Made by a program: the position numbers and the translations under genes
Shown: positions 23,999 through 34,955 of the stretch, piece after piece
Layout: every line of letters begins with the position of its first letter
Position numbering within the stretch: the first letter of the stretch is position 1
NCBI GenBank assembly: GCA_001566295.1
Contig: KQ964272.1
Coordinates: 186,001-250,000, forward strand
Source: Microdochium bolleyi
Lineage: Eukaryota > Ascomycota > Sordariomycetes > Xylariales > Microdochiaceae
Direction: 5' to 3'
Length of the DNA: 64,000 bases
Notes under the pieces: generated by a model
The model's database searches: none
What the model was told of the DNA's origin: nothing
The model's input: the letters and a program-made list of their open reading frames with translations, nothing else

Positions 23999-24906
23999 AT
24001 GCGCCTGTCAGGCTTAACGTCGCTCCAGCTCCTCGCTGCCTGCTCAACAACGGCCCTCGCCGCCGCCCTGACCATCGCCCTTCCCCGACAGCACCACGAC
24101 ATCGCCCCCACCACCAGCGACCACACGCAAGACGCCGCCGGCCCCGCAACGCAACATCAACAGCAACGACCACTCGTCCACGTCCCCGCCATGCCTCCTC
24201 CCTCCTCAGAACAACAGGACTCCCCTCCCGTGCAGAGCAGCATCATGCTCTCCGACGTCATGGGCCGCGACCGGAGCATGACGCTCTTCGCCGAGTTCGC
24301 GCGCGACGTCGCCGCCGTCTCGGAGCGTCTCGACTCGGCGGCCCAGAACAGCACCGTGCTCGCGCCACTCAACTCGGCCGTCGAGGCGCTGCCGCGCAAG
24401 CCCTGGGAGGACGCGGGCGAGTACTCGGCGCTCGGGGTGGACGCGTACGAGGGGGGCGACGGGAGGGAGCGCGCGGCGCGCAACATGCGCCGCTTCGTCG
24501 AGGCCCATGTCCTGCCTGTCAGTCCGTGGCGGGAGGGGCAGCGGGTGAGAAGCCTGTTGTCCAGCAGTGGTGGTGAGGAAGGTGAGAATGGAGATAGAGA
24601 GGTGTGGTGGGAGATGAAGAATGGCAAGAAAGTGGTAAGTCATCATCCAACTCCCGCTCGTTTATCACTGTGGGATCCATCGCAGGGCGTTCAGGCTTCG
24701 CGATCTCTCCATGCCTGATTTGTATCCACCACCACCATCACCACCACCACTGCATTTCCGGTTGCCAAATCACACGACAACTAACACCGAGCGTCCGACG
24801 CGCACAGATCTTCCCCGACGAAATCGAGGTCTCAAGCATCGCGAGCAGGGTGGGTAACGGCGAGGTGTGGATCGTTAAGGGCGTGCGCAACTACGCTGGG
24901 CGATAG
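23999..24906 (+). CDS. Secreted fasciclin (FAS1) domain protein
   Basis: Two exons, 23999-24634 and 24808-24906, encode 244 aa. The intron has a GTAAGT donor and ACAG acceptor in phase 0 and contains a CAC-rich stretch. The chosen ATG opens a signal peptide (MRLSGLTSLQLLAACSTTALA). A disordered Gln/Pro-rich spacer follows to about residue 75. A FAS1-like domain then begins with LSDVMGRD, has the hallmark TVLAPLNSAVEALP near residue 115, an FVEAHVLPV strand near 165, and ends with VSNGEVWIVKG-type sequence in exon 2. FAS1 domains mediate adhesion at cell surfaces or to the extracellular matrix. No GPI signal follows, so the protein is probably secreted or vacuolar. The first part of the gene is very GC-rich. 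Confidence 0.85.
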
Positions 24907-25399
24907 ATGGGGATATATGCACATGTAGCAACATCAGGAAACGGTGCGTTTAATGAGGAATGATAAACACATGCACACACGAGAAACGCGCAAATTTTCC
25001 CCAAAAGATTTCATGGACCGCATATCGTGAAGGGAGGGATTCGCTATAATGAGCGCCTCGGCTTGCCCGTCAAGGACGTCCACATTACGGGCAGCAGATG
25101 GGTTGAACACAGACGTGATCCAACCTCGGAGAGTAGACCTGGCCAATAAGCCCTCCCACAAACGACGGAATTGAACCGGCCCTAGACAATCTGTAGATGA
25201 GGGACACCGGTTCTCATCGCCGGCCCCCTCGCCACATTCGTCGCTGCGTTGCGTTGGTGCGTGGGCATGCCAGCAACCCGAGGAACATATCAAAAGCCGG
25301 TAGCCTGCCTGACTCCTCCTGTGCTCCTCGCAGTATCTTCTTTTAAGTGTGCCAGCCTGATATAGAGAATCCATCAACTTTCACTTTGACCAGATCACT
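24907..25399. other. 3' flank of the fasciclin gene
   Basis: No gene seen. Probably 3' UTR and spacer. Confidence 0.4.
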
Positions 25400-25726
25400 T
25401 CAAAGCCTTGCCGTGGACTTTGGCGCCGCCTGCTGCTGTTGCTGCTGCTGCTGTCGATGCTGCGTCTCCCCCAACGCCGCCACAATCACCCCTGGCGGCC
25501 TCCACGGCGGGGGTATATCCTCCGTTGCACGGCTGCTGCCGCATAGTCCTCCGTCCCCTCGTTCCTGCTGAGTGTCCGTTGTGATGGGATATCCGCTGCT
25601 GCTGCCATGTCTAGAGGTCGATCCAGTGGTATCAGCAGCAGTGTTGGTGCTCGTGGCAGTAGTCGCTGCCACGCCGGCCCAGCTGAACCCCAGGAAGTCG
25701 TCCGCCGCGAAGGAAGGCTGCGGCAT
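25400..25726 (-). CDS. Possible small intronless protein with C-terminal poly-Gln (108 aa)
   Basis: An ATG-initiated minus-strand frame of 108 codons with GC-rich third positions at its start. The N-terminus (FAADDFLGFSWAGVA) looks like an ordered segment. The middle is Ser/Thr/Gly-rich and low complexity, and residues near 92-101 are mainly Gln, encoded by CAG repeats read as CTG on the plus strand. No signal peptide or known domain is seen. It may be a genuine small gene, an exon of a longer one, or chance coding in repetitive DNA. Confidence 0.35.
   Translation of the reverse strand: MPQPSFAADDFLGFSWAGVAATTATSTNTAADTTGSTSRHGSSSGYPITTDTQQERGDGGLCGSSRATEDIPPPWRPPGVIVAALGETQHRQQQQQQQQAAPKSTARL
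25430..25453. repeat. (CTG)n trinucleotide repeat
   Basis: About eight CTG units interrupted once by TTG; they would encode Gln on the minus strand. Confidence 0.8.
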
Positions 25727-26802
25727 CTTTCTCTATCTTTCCCTAACCTTGGGGGTGATCTGGTGCTCTGTAAGTGTTCCCAAGCAAGGGTTATAATCAA
25801 GTGAGATTTTTCCCCCGGGCCGATGCGTGCGTGGGCTTGGTATCTCGTAGACGCCTTTCCCTTTCCCCGACAGCTGTGACGTCTTGATCTTCTGCCAGTC
25901 CACCTGACTGTCACCTTCCGTGATTGACTTGAGACTTTGTATGGAGTTCAGCAAAGAAGTCGTCGTCTCAAACCTGGCGGACTTCCTATTGCACCCCTTC
26001 GGTCTATGACCCTTGTTGCTCCTATCTTGCTCTCAGAGGCAGCGAGGAATGCGCGCAGAGCTAAGTTCGTGTCGAGTGCTTCGTCTTGTGCACGTGGAAT
26101 GTGATGTAGGTATGCATATGTCCGAGGACCACACAGCTGCTACAACGGTCAGGTTATATCGGTACGAGCCCCTGACACGAGAGTGATGATAATCGGGGTG
26201 GGTAGCGCACGTGTAAGGAGGATCGGAAACGTTTTACTGTGGGAGGGGATGTTATTACCTTGGGTCCTCTCCAGGTCGTCTCTTGGGACCTTTATATGTC
26301 ACGTATGGCACCAACCCCACGCTTCCCCCGTGCCGGGGGTGGGTAATGCTGGGGAGGAAATGGTGGGGAGAGCAGAGACACAGGGGGAGGGGGTGAGAGC
26401 TGGATTTGCTTGCCCATGTAGATCAATGCAGCAGTTTGTTGGAGAAGGGTGGTCTGGAAAAGGGCTGACAAGGGGTCCCAACGTGTTGAGAAACCTAACT
26501 GGAATGTCGCGAAGCCGGGAGTCGCGGAGCAGAAGTCCATAGCTTTTGGCGTCTCAGATACACCCAGGCTGCCCTCCCTTGTCTGGCAGATCTCTGCCAT
26601 GCTCAGCAAAATACGCACAAAAATATAGTAGGTACACTGGGGTGCATGGTTTGTCTTTTCGATATTGGTCTGAACTATGTTCTTTTGACTAGCTGGCTTT
26701 TTTCAACTACAGGATATCCATTATTCGCAAGAAAGACATAAACTAAGCACCGCTCCAACGCCACGCCCGCATACCACCACAAAAAACCCACCATCCATCC
26801 GC
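25727..26802. other. Intergenic, nothing supportable
   Basis: AT-richer sequence with short frames only. The part next to 26803 is probably the 3' UTR of the polysaccharide deacetylase. Confidence 0.45.
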
Positions 26803-29073
26803 TTACAACGGCGGCGCGTTCGGGTCCATCATGCACTGGTCCACGCGCATAAGCTGCTTGCCCGTAGCCTTGGCGATGCGGATGAACTCGCGCAGGTACG
26901 ACACGGTGCTGGGGTACAGGTAGTGCAACACGACCAGGTTACCGCCCTTGTTGACATCGCGCTTGAAGGCGTCGAGCTGCTTCTCGGGTGTCGAAGACTC
27001 GGCCCAGAGCCAGTCCTCGACGTCGACGGACCAGTTCATGATGTAAGCGTCGTTGGTGCCCAGGACCTGCGTGAGGCGCTGGCGCATGCGGGCGCCCTCG
27101 TTGCCAAAGGGGGGCCGGAAGTAGTTGGACTTGTAGTTCGCGCCGAAGGCGTCCTTCATGGCGTCAATGTCGTTGATGTACTCCCAGTCGATGGCCTCGT
27201 TGTCCGGCAGGCCCTCCATCTTGGGATGCGTGTACGAGTGCAGGGCGATCTGGTGGCCCTGGCTAGCCATCTCACGGTAGACGTTGGTCAGGTTGGTGCC
27301 CGCATCGTCAAGGGGCGCGCCGACAGTGAAGAAGGTAACCTTGATGTTCTCCTCCTTGATGATCTTCATGACCTCCTGGGAGAGCGCCGGGATGCCGTCG
27401 TCGATAGCGAACGCGAACGAGTTGGGCCGCTTGCACGAGAAGACGAGGTTGCCGCTGGGCAGCTTGACAGGGATCTTGACGTTGGTGGGGATCTTGTTGA
27501 CAATCTCGACGAGCTTCAGCTGCGTGGAGTCCGTAGTATAGAAGCCCTTGAACGCGAAGCCGACGGCCCGGCTGCGGTTGATGTTGAAGTGCTTCAGGGG
27601 GATGTAGATGTCGGTGGCCGTGGAGTACCGCGCGGCCTCGAGCGAATCCCAGGTCTCCGGGTACGGGGCGATGGCCGCGTTGCACTGCGAATTGTGCTGC
27701 TGCATGGCGATGGTGAACTTGTTGCTGCCGCTGTAGACGACGTGGAGGTAGGAGTTGTCGTACTGGGTCATGTCCCTGCACGTGGCGGAGAGCTGTGTGT
27801 AGAACGAGTAGTCCGAGTCGGAGGCCTTGAGAGTCAGCGACTGCGAGCCCCAAGTCAAGCTGAGACCATCGTCACCACCGTGCCACATGTTGAGAGCGTT
27901 GGCAGCCTGGTTGCCGAAGCGGTCGATAACCAAGGTAGCAGAGGCGGCCGCGGTAGGAGCAGCAACTGTGCCAGTGGGAACAGTAGCGGAGGTGACAGGA
28001 GGCACGAACTCGCCAGCAGTGTTGCCGCAGTAGAACGCCATCGGGCCGAAGGTGACAGCCTGAGTGAAGCCGGTGAAGAAAAGGGTGGAAACCTTGGTCT
28101 TGTCGAGAGCGCCGAACTTGGAGAAGGGGATGGTGTACAGCTTCTCGGTTCCGTCAAAGGTCCAGCCCAGGTCTGAGGTTGTCTGGGCTGCGAACTTCGC
28201 GTCCTCGCCGCCACAAGTATTGGGGGAGCTCAGCTGGATCGTGAAGGTAGTACCGCGTGGCGCCTTGACGCGGAGCGAGATGCCTCCATACCGGTTCTGG
28301 GTGTTGACACACCCGGTCTTGCTGTAGAAGTAGGAGCTGGTGTCCCTGGGCGTCAGAGTCATCCTGTTGTTGTTGCTCACAACAAGGGACGCCATGGTGT
28401 CGTCACTGCTCGTGGGCTGGATCAGGGCGTTGTAGAACAGGAAGGTCAGGCGAGACTGCGACTCCCAATCGTCCACGACCAAGGGAGTGCACGCTCCCGT
28501 GGGGGCTGGAGGCTGGGTTGCAGACGTGAGAGTGGTAGGCGTCGAGCCGCCGCCAGAGCAGACGAGGTTCACGTTACTCAGCTGGTACTGCGAACCCGTC
28601 TTTGAGAAAGTCGACCACACAAAGCCTGTGATGCCATTCAGGCTCGCGCCAGGGAAAGAGCTGAAGGGGATGGTAACCGTCTGCTTCGAACCAGTCATGC
28701 CAGTAACGGTAAACCAGACGCTCTTGTGAGTGGCATCCGAGCAAGAGGCCTTTGACTGAAGCTCGACCAGGAAGGTTGCATCCTTAGGCGCCGTGACGGA
28801 GAACTGCAAAGCAGTATACTTGTTGGTGCTGGCGGCCTGGCAGGGCATGGTCTCGTAGAAGTACGAGTTGGCGTTTGGGGTGAAGCTGAGCGTGTTGGCA
28901 GATGCCGAGATCGAAGTCATTTGTCCGTCATCGCTAGTCCACGAACCCAAGCTGTTCGTGTTCTGGGAGAAAGTTGCGAAATTATCAATTAGGAGGTTGC
29001 TTGAGCAAGCAGCCTGGACAGCTGTTGCGCTCAGCAGAGCACCGAGAATGGCGCTCTTGATGTTGGACAGCAT
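26803..29073 (-). CDS. Secreted multidomain polysaccharide (chitin-type) deacetylase
   Basis: One exon of 756 aa. I chose the ATG at 29073 over an in-frame codon 22 positions upstream because it opens a clean signal peptide (MLSNIKSAILGALLSATAVQA). Three related beta-sandwich modules of about 160 residues precede the catalytic domain, separated by Pro/Thr linkers near residues 190 and 370; each repeats a YFY-type aromatic cluster and paired Cys and may bind carbohydrate. The NodB/CE4 domain covers about 550-740, with the metal and catalytic motifs IDDG (residues 557-560), HSYTH (612-616), RPPFG (653-657), DVEDW (684-688) and a terminal LHY (716-718). CE4 enzymes remove acetyl groups from chitin or related glycans; in fungi they remodel the wall or mask chitin. 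The usual first motif Thr-Phe-Asp-Asp reads Ala-Ile-Asp-Asp here. No GPI signal. Confidence 0.9.
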   Translation of the reverse strand: MLSNIKSAILGALLSATAVQAACSSNLLIDNFATFSQNTNSLGSWTSDDGQMTSISASANTLSFTPNANSYFYETMPCQAASTNKYTALQFSVTAPKDATFLVELQSKASCSDATHKSVWFTVTGMTGSKQTVTIPFSSFPGASLNGITGFVWSTFSKTGSQYQLSNVNLVCSGGGSTPTTLTSATQPPAPTGACTPLVVDDWESQSRLTFLFYNALIQPTSSDDTMASLVVSNNNRMTLTPRDTSSYFYSKTGCVNTQNRYGGISLRVKAPRGTTFTIQLSSPNTCGGEDAKFAAQTTSDLGWTFDGTEKLYTIPFSKFGALDKTKVSTLFFTGFTQAVTFGPMAFYCGNTAGEFVPPVTSATVPTGTVAAPTAAASATLVIDRFGNQAANALNMWHGGDDGLSLTWGSQSLTLKASDSDYSFYTQLSATCRDMTQYDNSYLHVVYSGSNKFTIAMQQHNSQCNAAIAPYPETWDSLEAARYSTATDIYIPLKHFNINRSRAVGFAFKGFYTTDSTQLKLVEIVNKIPTNVKIPVKLPSGNLVFSCKRPNSFAFAIDDGIPALSQEVMKIIKEENIKVTFFTVGAPLDDAGTNLTNVYREMASQGHQIALHSYTHPKMEGLPDNEAIDWEYINDIDAMKDAFGANYKSNYFRPPFGNEGARMRQRLTQVLGTNDAYIMNWSVDVEDWLWAESSTPEKQLDAFKRDVNKGGNLVVLHYLYPSTVSYLREFIRIAKATGKQLMRVDQCMMDPNAPPL

Positions 29074-31198
29074 GGTGAGATGCGCAGAAGCGAAGGAGTA
29101 AAGTCGGATAAGCGAAAGTAAGTCACCACAGTAGGGCAACGATTATGAACGAAGGGCTCGCCGAGGGCAAAGGCGTACCAAACAGCAGCCATAGAAAAAA
29201 GGGAGGGCACGATGTTGTCTTTATAGCAGCCTGCTCAGGCTATACTGCATGGTGTTAAGCAGCCCACCGACTGAAAATGGCGAGAGCATCCATGGCGAGC
29301 AGGGGTTGCGGCGGGTGCCCTGAGCCACGAAGATCAGATCACCCGCTAGGGTTTTCAGTTGAGCGATACGAGCCTGGGCAGGGTGACGGCCATGTTTGTC
29401 CGCCTCAGCTGCGAGTGTCATGCAGGTGTTGGATGATCCCTGTACGCCAGCGGATACAGAAGAAACAACGACTGTCATGCCACGGCAGTCGCTCGCTCAG
29501 GCAACCAAGTGTGCAGCCGCGGCAGCTCTGGGCCTGCAAGGGGTCCGCCGCTCCGATCCCGAGCGCTAACACTGGTAGCCAGGCCCGGAAGGGGAAGGAC
29601 GGGGTTCAGGGCGCGGCGCCGTTGCATCAAGACAGCTTCCCGCGGCCGGGGCAGCGCCAGCGTCGACGGTGGGCACCCTGGATGCTCAAGCTGGAGCAGT
29701 GCCGTGAGCTTGAGCGTGCGGCATTCTTTCGTGCAGAGCACCAGCAAGGATCAGAGCCACATGGGTCTTGACAAGGATCAGGCGAGCTCCGTCCATGGGC
29801 TGAGTTGCCATTAGGAAAGGGTCGTTGCGGTGGTGCCAAGCCGACAGCTGTGAAGCCTGCAACAGAGGTGCCGGGCACTACTCAGGGGCGCCAGGCTTGG
29901 CGGCAGCCGAGGAGGACTGAGCGGCGCCCAGAGCAATCCCAGGTCGCAGCAGCCGCAACCATAACAATGTCGATTGTGAGGGGAGAGCGAGGTCTTGAAT
30001 GGTCTGGTTGCACTGTCGGCGAGGTCGGATGTCATCCAGGCCAGCCGGGCCTTGCCATGTTGCAGCTCGAATGCAGGTTGTGCATGATGCATGCCGATAC
30101 GGGCTGTGGCTGACATTGCTTCTCGGGCCCTGTCCTTTTGCGCTGTGCTATGGACGTACGTTGTTTATTGCCTCCAAATAAGCAAGTCGCCAGTCCTTAC
30201 AACGGGGCCTGCAAAGGGCTCTGCCGTCAGTGGCGTGCCTCGTTAGCAATTGATTGTTCGACGATTCACATTCCGGACCAGGGTCGCGACCCGGCCTTTG
30301 CTTCAGGTGCAGCCGGTTACTGGTACAGCCCTGGGTCTTCGCCAGCGTGGATGCGCATTTTGACTCTCCCATCGAGCACAGGTCGAATACGGCCAAGTCC
30401 CCAGTGATTAATTGGTGAGATGCCTTAGGGTGAATGGTGTTGCATAAATTGCAAACAAGCCCATTGCCTTTGGTCGGGCCACGGCGTGTATTGTCGGAGC
30501 TGAAGGCGTCGTGGTATGGAGACAGCCCAGCTCCGGAGGTTGTACGCCCAACGTTGTCCAACCAACGGCCGCATTAGGTATGCCAAGCTCGAGCCCGGAG
30601 AGCAAGTTGCATGGTACGACGGAGAGGATTGTCTTGAGTCGGCCCCCTTGCTTGTTGGACTGGCTGATTCGCTGGTCGCCACGGAGAAGTAGGGCTGCAC
30701 GTGTAGAGCGAGTAGCACAATTCCTAGGCCCGGTCCGAGGCAGTGAGGATGACGGTAGCTCCGATGAGTGAAGATGGCGAGCAGGAGGCAGAGGCGGCCC
30801 CGCAGAAGGAGTTGTCGAAGCAGAAACACACTGGCTTGTCCAAGTGTCCCAGCCCGAGGTCGGGGGACGCGGCCCTGTGGGTCCGGGGCAGATGCACCTT
30901 CCCGCCCACGTCGCAACTTCAATGTTTGGCTGTCTCAACAACACTACCTGGAGGTATCTTAGCGTAGACGACAACACCACGCCACGGCTAACGACCTCGA
31001 ACACACACCCGGCTACACACAGCACGTCGCAACAGTCACCTCGAACGGGCCCGGGTGGTTCGCACCGTACCCTCGACTGCTCGACCTCATGTGATGTGAT
31101 GCTGGCTCCCTCTCGCAACTGCACGACAAGCTCCGCACCGGGGCTACCGACTGCGCGCTACACAACGTCGAGCAGCTAGCTGCAGCGACGTCGGCAGG
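29074..31198. other. Divergent promoter region (deacetylase / dapB)
   Basis: 2.1 kb between two divergent starts. Contains a minus-strand TATA element near the deacetylase gene and a GC-rich half next to dapB. The 238-codon minus-strand frame at 30408-31124 has no motif and was not accepted. Confidence 0.5.
29220..29225 (-). promoter_or_regulatory. Candidate TATA box of the deacetylase gene
   Basis: TATAAA on the minus strand, about 147 bp upstream of the ATG at 29073. This spacing fits a leader of roughly 100-120 nt. Confidence 0.45.
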
Positions 31199-34060
31199 AT
31201 GGGTGAGCTGAGATTCCCTGCCGAGTCCGTTCTCATAGCCACTTGCTGACACAGCTCAAAGAGAACTCCAATCACCCCCGAGACTCCCTCTCCTCTGTAT
31301 CGACCACGAGCCTTATCTTTGACCGCATCGACGAACGCGAAAAGCTGAGTCGTAACAATGACCAGATCCAGCACTTCGACGACGATGACCCCCTGAAAGA
31401 TGACGAGCACGACGCCTTCCTTGGTGCCGGCGCACCGGGCCGTGCCAGGCAGGGGATGGATAGGAAGCTGAAGCGCATAATCTTCGTGATGGCTGGTCTC
31501 CTCCTCGCATCCTGGCTGGGCGGGCTCGCGACTTTCATATCCTCAAAGGCCTACGAGAGCGCCTCATCGAAAGAACACGACCCAGCGGCCACCAGCATGA
31601 AAGGCTCGGGAAAGAAGATCACCCTGGATCAGGTACAGTCAGGATACTGGCGGGCCAGGTCGCACTCCATCAGCTGGATCGCCGGCGCGAGCGGCGAAGA
31701 CGGCTTACTATTAGAACGTGGTGCGGCGGGCAAGGACTACCTTGTCGTGGAAGACGTGCGAAGTATGGACCACGAAGGCACAGCCTCGTCTTCGCAGCAC
31801 ATCCTCGCATCACAAACCCTGATGAAACACTCTTGGTTCACGGCCAATGGCCGCCAGCTGACGCCTGACAGAGTATGGCCCAGCCCAGACTTGAAGAAGG
31901 TGCTGATTGCGACGGACATTAAGAATGTGTGGCGTCATTCTTTCACAGGCATATACTGGATCTTTGACGTCGAGGCACAGTCGGCTGAACCTCTTGACCC
32001 GAAAAACCCAGAGCTCAGGGTCCAGCTGGCACAGTGGAGCCCGGACAGCAAGTCTGTGTCTTACACGAGCGCAAATAATCTGCATTTGAGGAATGTCGAG
32101 AGCCAGGAGATTGTCCAGATTACCAAGGACGGAGGTCCAGAGTTCTTCTACGGCATCCCTGACTGGGTGTACGAAGAAGAGGTCTTTGGCGGCAACAGTG
32201 CCACCTGGTGGTCGACGAAGGGCGACTTTGTTGCCTTCCTAAGGACGAACGAAACACTGGTGCCGGAGTATCCAGTGCAATTCTTCATCGACAGACCCAG
32301 TGGAGAGGAGCCCGCTCCTGGGCTTGAGAGCTACCCTGAGGTGCAGCAACTCAAGTACCCGAAGGCCGGTGCTCCGAATCCCTTTGTCGACCTGCTGTTC
32401 TATGACATCGCAAAGGGCGACATGTTCTCAGTCGAGATCGCGGGCGGCTTCAAGCCTGAGAATATGCTCATCACTGATGTGCTGTGGGCAAACAACCAGG
32501 TGCTGATCAAGGAGACCAACCGTGTCAGTGACATCATGCGAGTCGTTCTCGTCGATGTTACTGCTCGCACTGGCAAGACTGTCCGCGACATAGACATTGG
32601 CAAGATTGATGGCGGCTGGTTTGAGATTTCTCACGAGACGACCTTCATTCCGGCTGATCCCAACAATGGTCGGCCCCACGATGGCTATCTGGACGCCATT
32701 ATCCACGAGGACGGAGACCACATCGCGTACTACAGTCCCATGGACGCGGAGAAGCCAATTATGCTGACCTCTGGCAACTGGGAGGTGGACAGTGGCCCCC
32801 AAGCCGTTGATCTGAAGAAGAACCTGGTGTACTTTGTGGCCACGAAAGAGTCGGCCGTGCAGAGGCATGTCTACAGCGTCAAGCTTGACGGATCCGGCCT
32901 CACGCCATTGACTGATACGTCGAAAGAGGGCTACTACGGCGTTTCATTCTCCAGCGAAGCTGGCTACGCACTGCTCACAAACCGCGGGCCAGGTATCCCT
33001 TGGCAGAAGGTCATCAGCACGCCCAGTAATTCCGAGTCGTACGAATACCTCATCGAGGACAACAGTGAGCTGGCCGACCGGGCCAAGAAGCACGAACTGC
33101 CTCTGATCGAGATCGGCACCATCGAGGTCGACGGCGTCAAGCTCAACTACAAGGAGCGCCGCCCACCACACTTCAACCCCAAGAAGCGATACCCCGTGCT
33201 TTTCCAACAGTACTCGGGCCCCGGCTCGCAGAGTGTTGACAAGACGTTCTCGGTGGACTATCAGGCATTCGTCGCTGCCGGGCTCGGCTACGTTGTTGTG
33301 ACCGTGGACGGACGCGGTACCGGGTTCATGGGCCGCAAACATCGCGTTGTGGTCCGCAAGCACCTCGGACAGTGGGAAGCGCATGACCAGATCGCGGCGG
33401 CCAAGATCTGGGCGGCCAAGAAGTACATTGACGAGTCGCGCGTGGCCATCTGGGGCTGGTCGTACGGCGGCTTCCAGACGCTCAAGACGCTCGAGACGGA
33501 CGCGGGTCAGACGTTCAAGTACGGTATGGCCGTGGCGCCCGTGACGGACTGGCGCTTCTACGACAGCATCTACACGGAGCGGTACATGCTCACGCCGCAG
33601 GATAACGCGGAAGGGTACGACGGGACGAGCATCAGCAACGTCACCGCGCTCGCGCAGAATGTGCGCTTCCTCGTCATGCATGGCGTCGCTGACGACAACG
33701 TCCACATGCAGAGCACGCTGACCCTGCTCGACAAGCTGGACCTGGCCGCCGTCGAGAACTACGACCTGCACATGTTCCCCGACAGCAACCACGGGATCTA
33801 CTTCCACAATGCCAACAAGATTGTCTATGACAGTAAGTCTTCTTTTTTCTCTCTTGTGTTGTTTCTTCTGGGCATCCCTCCACTACGATTTCTTGGAGGT
33901 GAAAGTCTTTGCTAACTTGTTCCTTTCTGCAGAGCTGACGAACTGGCTCATCAACGCCTTCAACGGCGAGTGGCTCAAGATCGCCCACGCGAAGCCCGTC
34001 ATGGAGCCGGGCAAGCGGGAAGGGCTAGAAGATACGGCGAGCAGCAGCAGGTCTGCCTAG
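31199..34060 (+). CDS. dapB: Dipeptidyl aminopeptidase B (vacuolar type II membrane DPP IV)
   Basis: Proposed exons are 31199-31202, 31262-33832 and 33933-34060, giving 900 aa. Exon 2 has no usable in-frame ATG before residue 67, yet the acidic tail before it (SLSSVSTTSLIFDRIDER) is family-conserved, so translation must begin upstream. An ATGG followed at once by GTGAGC, spliced to the AAG acceptor at 31261, restores the frame. The CAG at 31254 is only a few bases from the CTGAC branch site. A single membrane segment lies at about 74-96, followed by the beta-propeller with the DWVYEEE glutamate motif, and the alpha/beta-hydrolase domain with Ser735 (GWSYGG), Asp812 (VADDNVH) and His845 (DSNHGI). 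It cleaves X-Pro/X-Ala dipeptides in the vacuole. The last intron, 33833-33932, is typical. Confidence 0.9.
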
Positions 34061-34955
34061 ATAGTGTCTATATATTTATAGGATTTGATTTTGACTTTTT
34101 GCCTCAATTTATTTTGACATGCATACACTGGGAGTAAACATACTATGAGCGAGCGCAAGCAAGCACAAGGTCCAACCAACAGACTGCCAGCACATATAAA
34201 TAGTGCAAGGAACACAAGACAGAGGTAGAGTAGTGCCTGCCTAGCTCGAGCCGTTCGCACAATGGCAAACATGAAATGCGTTGCTTCCTTTTCCTCCCCT
34301 CTCCTCTTTTTCCTCTTTTCTTTTTCTTCTCTACTCCTCGGATTTGGATCTCCCTTTCCTTTGTATGGTCCCTCCTCCGTACAGTCCTGGTATCGACTGG
34401 GATTTTCCGTTGTGGTAGTTGGTTTTAAACCTCGACCCCGCTCACTCTACACAGCCAGTTTCTTCATGATTCTCTGTTCTATTCCTAGTCCCACACATAC
34501 ATACTGTCAACGTGGAGAGGGAAACTCTTTCCTTGGTCCTTCTCGCGAGTTGCGGAAAAGATCTGCGGCGCGCGGGTGTGGTTTGAAGAGGCCTTTGGTC
34601 TCGTCAGAGCATGGGCACATAGAGCTTAGGTTAATCCTGTTATCATAACTTCTGTGACGGTGTGTGTGTGTGTGTGCGTGCGTGATACTTCGAGCCATTG
34701 TGGCAAAAGTTATTATGTCTGGTTATCTCGAGGTATCCTGAATTATGCAATGCTTCACGGCAGTCAGCGACATGTGGGAGCAGGTTTTCGTGAGTATGTT
34801 TAAATGTATGTATCATCCAAAGTCATCATTATAATGCTATTTTGTGTGTATCTTGTCTCTCAGTCTTCTCTCGGAAGAGTCCATGCGTAAATGTTCATTA
34901 GATGCTAGCGAGGATATAATGCCTCTGCTTATAAAAGAGTCGCTACCCAGACACT
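34061..34955. other. Convergent 3' intergenic region
   Basis: AT-richer, pyrimidine-rich sequence between dapB and the surface-protein gene, with a GT microsatellite. A 128-codon open frame at 34262-34648 is Ser/Phe-rich because of the CT tracts and was not accepted. Confidence 0.5.
34660..34684. repeat. (GT)n microsatellite
   Basis: About eight GT units followed by GCGTGCGTG variants. Confidence 0.85.

Noticed and set aside
26923..28176. Plus-strand frame of 417 codons
   Set aside because: Antisense to the polysaccharide deacetylase; same shadow effect, no motif and no plausible start context.
30408..31124. Minus-strand frame of 238 codons in the divergent promoter
   Set aside because: Overlaps the likely dapB leader; low-complexity, no family motif.
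31243..31261. Use of the TTG near 31243 as the dapB start
   Set aside because: Non-ATG, and it lies between the GTGAGC donor and the branch region, so it is intron sequence; the 4-nt exon model restores the frame with an ATG.
32944..33807. Minus-strand frame of 287 codons
   Set aside because: Antisense shadow of the dapB hydrolase domain.
34262..34648. 128-codon frame with a hydrophobic N-terminus downstream of dapB
   Set aside because: Its Phe/Ser/Leu content comes from CT-rich 3' flank sequence, and no motif or signal-peptide cleavage site is convincing.
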